Source: Deltaproteobacteria bacterium
GTDB taxonomy: Bacteria; Desulfobacterota; Desulfobacteria; Desulfobacterales; JAFDDL01
Direction: 5' to 3'
NCBI GenBank assembly: GCA_019310865.1
Contig: JAFDDL010000033.1
Span: forward strand, 1 to 14,476
Length of the DNA stretch: 14,476 nucleotides
The translations under genes were made by a program, and so were the position numbers. The first letter of the stretch is position 1, and each line of letters opens with the position of its first letter. Positions 14,207 through 14,476 of this stretch are shown here, in pieces. The notes under the pieces were generated by a model. It ran no database searches. It was not told where the DNA came from and worked only from the letters and a program-made list of their open reading frames with translations.

Positions 14207-14236
14207 ATCATACAGACCCTATAATTGCAACAAAAT
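14207..14236 (-). promoter_or_regulatory. Candidate promoter of the C45-SGNH-amidohydrolase operon
   Basis: On the minus strand TATGAT at 14212-14207 matches five of six -10 bases. A weak -35 (TTTTGT, 17-nt spacer) coincides with the first of the tandem repeats, so a protein bound there would affect this promoter too. The leader would be about 77 nt. Confidence 0.35.
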
Positions 14237-14265
14237 ATTTAGAAATATAACAATTGCAACAAAAT
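14223..14265. repeat. Two 14-bp perfect direct repeats in the divergent promoter region
   Basis: AATTGCAACAAAAT occurs at 14223-14236 and at 14252-14265, 29 nt apart. A 6-bp AT palindrome (ATATTT/AAATAT) lies between them. The core GCAACAAAA corresponds to the GTAACAAAA repeats before the CPBP operon, with the same spacing and the same distance to a TTGACTTT -35. They look like tandem binding sites for one regulator serving both divergent transcripts. Confidence 0.6.
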
Positions 14266-14276
14266 TATAATTTTTC

Positions 14277-14305
14277 TTGACTTTCAACAAGCCCTAACTT
14301 ATGAA
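14277..14305 (+). promoter_or_regulatory. Promoter of the plus-strand membrane protein gene
   Basis: TTGACT at 14277-14282 and TATGAA at 14300-14305 are separated by 17 nt; the -35 matches five of six bases and the -10 four. The -35 begins 21 nt after the start of the second repeat core. The leader to the ATG at 14398 would be about 85 nt and includes a tiny reading frame. Confidence 0.5.
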
Positions 14306-14349
14306 TGACTTCAATGATACAACCGTGAATCCTTGAAGGGGTGGGTAAA

Positions 14350-14382
14350 ATGAAACTAAGACGCGGTTGCTGCCGACGATAG
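14350..14382 (+). CDS. Possible 10-residue leader peptide ORF
   Basis: An ATG preceded by AGGGGTGGGTAAA opens the short frame M-K-L-R-R-G-C-C-R-R and ends in a TAG that overlaps the AGGAGG ribosome binding site of the next gene. The overlap would allow translational coupling or attenuation. With only ten codons, chance occurrence is quite possible. Confidence 0.25.
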   Translation: MKLRRGCCRR

Positions 14383-14397
14383 GAGGTAAGGATTACC

Positions 14398-14476
14398 ATG
14401 AACAATCACAACGTTTCTTTCTGGCCGTTTTATATTCTTGCGGTTTTAATCGGCATCTTCGGGGTGCTGTGGATGG
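14398..14476 (+). CDS. N-terminus of a membrane protein, cut by the window end
   Basis: Twenty-six codons are visible from an ATG with AGGAGG 11 nt upstream. The sequence begins M-N-N-H-N-V-S-F-W and turns into a hydrophobic helix from about residue 10 (Y-I-L-A-V-L-I-G-I-F-G). This looks like the first transmembrane segment of a transporter or other integral protein. It is transcribed divergently from the C45 operon, so a permease for that operon's substrate is a fair guess, but too little is visible to name a family. Confidence 0.7.
   Translation, partial: MNNHNVSFWPFYILAVLIGIFGVLWM

Noticed and set aside
14223..14265. CRISPR-like repeat
   Set aside because: There are only two 14-bp copies inside a promoter region, with no further repeat units and no cas genes.

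Overview
The window carries a catabolic and uptake gene cluster from a Gram-negative bacterium. A TonB-dependent outer-membrane receptor with its sigma/anti-sigma pair makes an outer membrane certain. Moderate GC, AT-rich intergenic DNA and the mix of exported hydrolases with a beta-oxidation-type enzyme would fit Desulfobacterota or another proteobacterial lineage, but the taxon is my guess. No rRNA, tRNA, CRISPR array or intact insertion sequence was seen.

Layout. (1) 1-2786, minus strand: a CPBP-family membrane protease followed 6 nt later by a CocE/NonD-type serine hydrolase that runs off the left edge, behind a promoter with two 9-bp direct repeats. (2) 2787-3593, minus: a crotonase-fold enzyme with the three acidic residues of delta3,5-delta2,4-dienoyl-CoA isomerases; its promoter lies inside a 10-bp inverted repeat. 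(3) 3753-4414: a decayed stretch with an imperfect hairpin and a broken sugar-type ABC solute-binding protein gene. (4) 4447-5739, minus: an exported alpha/beta hydrolase, then a 43-bp scar of a second, diverged copy of the same kind of gene. (5) 5852-10469: a FecA/FecI/FecR-type cell-surface signalling module, with the STN-domain receptor on the minus strand and the ECF sigma factor and FecR anti-sigma factor overlapping by 4 nt on the plus strand. (6) 10539-14123, minus: a three-gene hydrolase operon in transcription order C45 autoproteolytic acyltransferase/amidase, SGNH hydrolase, COG3964-type metallo-amidohydrolase. (7) 14124-14476: a divergent promoter region and the first 26 codons of a plus-strand membrane protein, possibly a transporter.

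How it may work together (inference). The receptor would import a scarce ligand and report occupancy through FecR to the sigma factor. The exported hydrolase could process the ligand in the periplasm. The C45, SGNH, COG3964 and CocE enzymes all cleave acyl, ester or amide bonds, so the locus looks like a pathway for dismantling an acylated or amide-linked compound, with the isomerase handling an unsaturated acyl-CoA. The ligand cannot be read from the sequence.

The strongest unexpected signal is a shared promoter design. Two GYAACAAAA direct repeats, 29-30 bp apart and about 21-22 bp upstream of a TTGACTTT -35 region, occur both before the CPBP-CocE operon (minus strand, about 2786-2705) and before the plus-strand membrane gene (14227-14305). 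This suggests that one unidentified regulator ties the two ends of the locus together.
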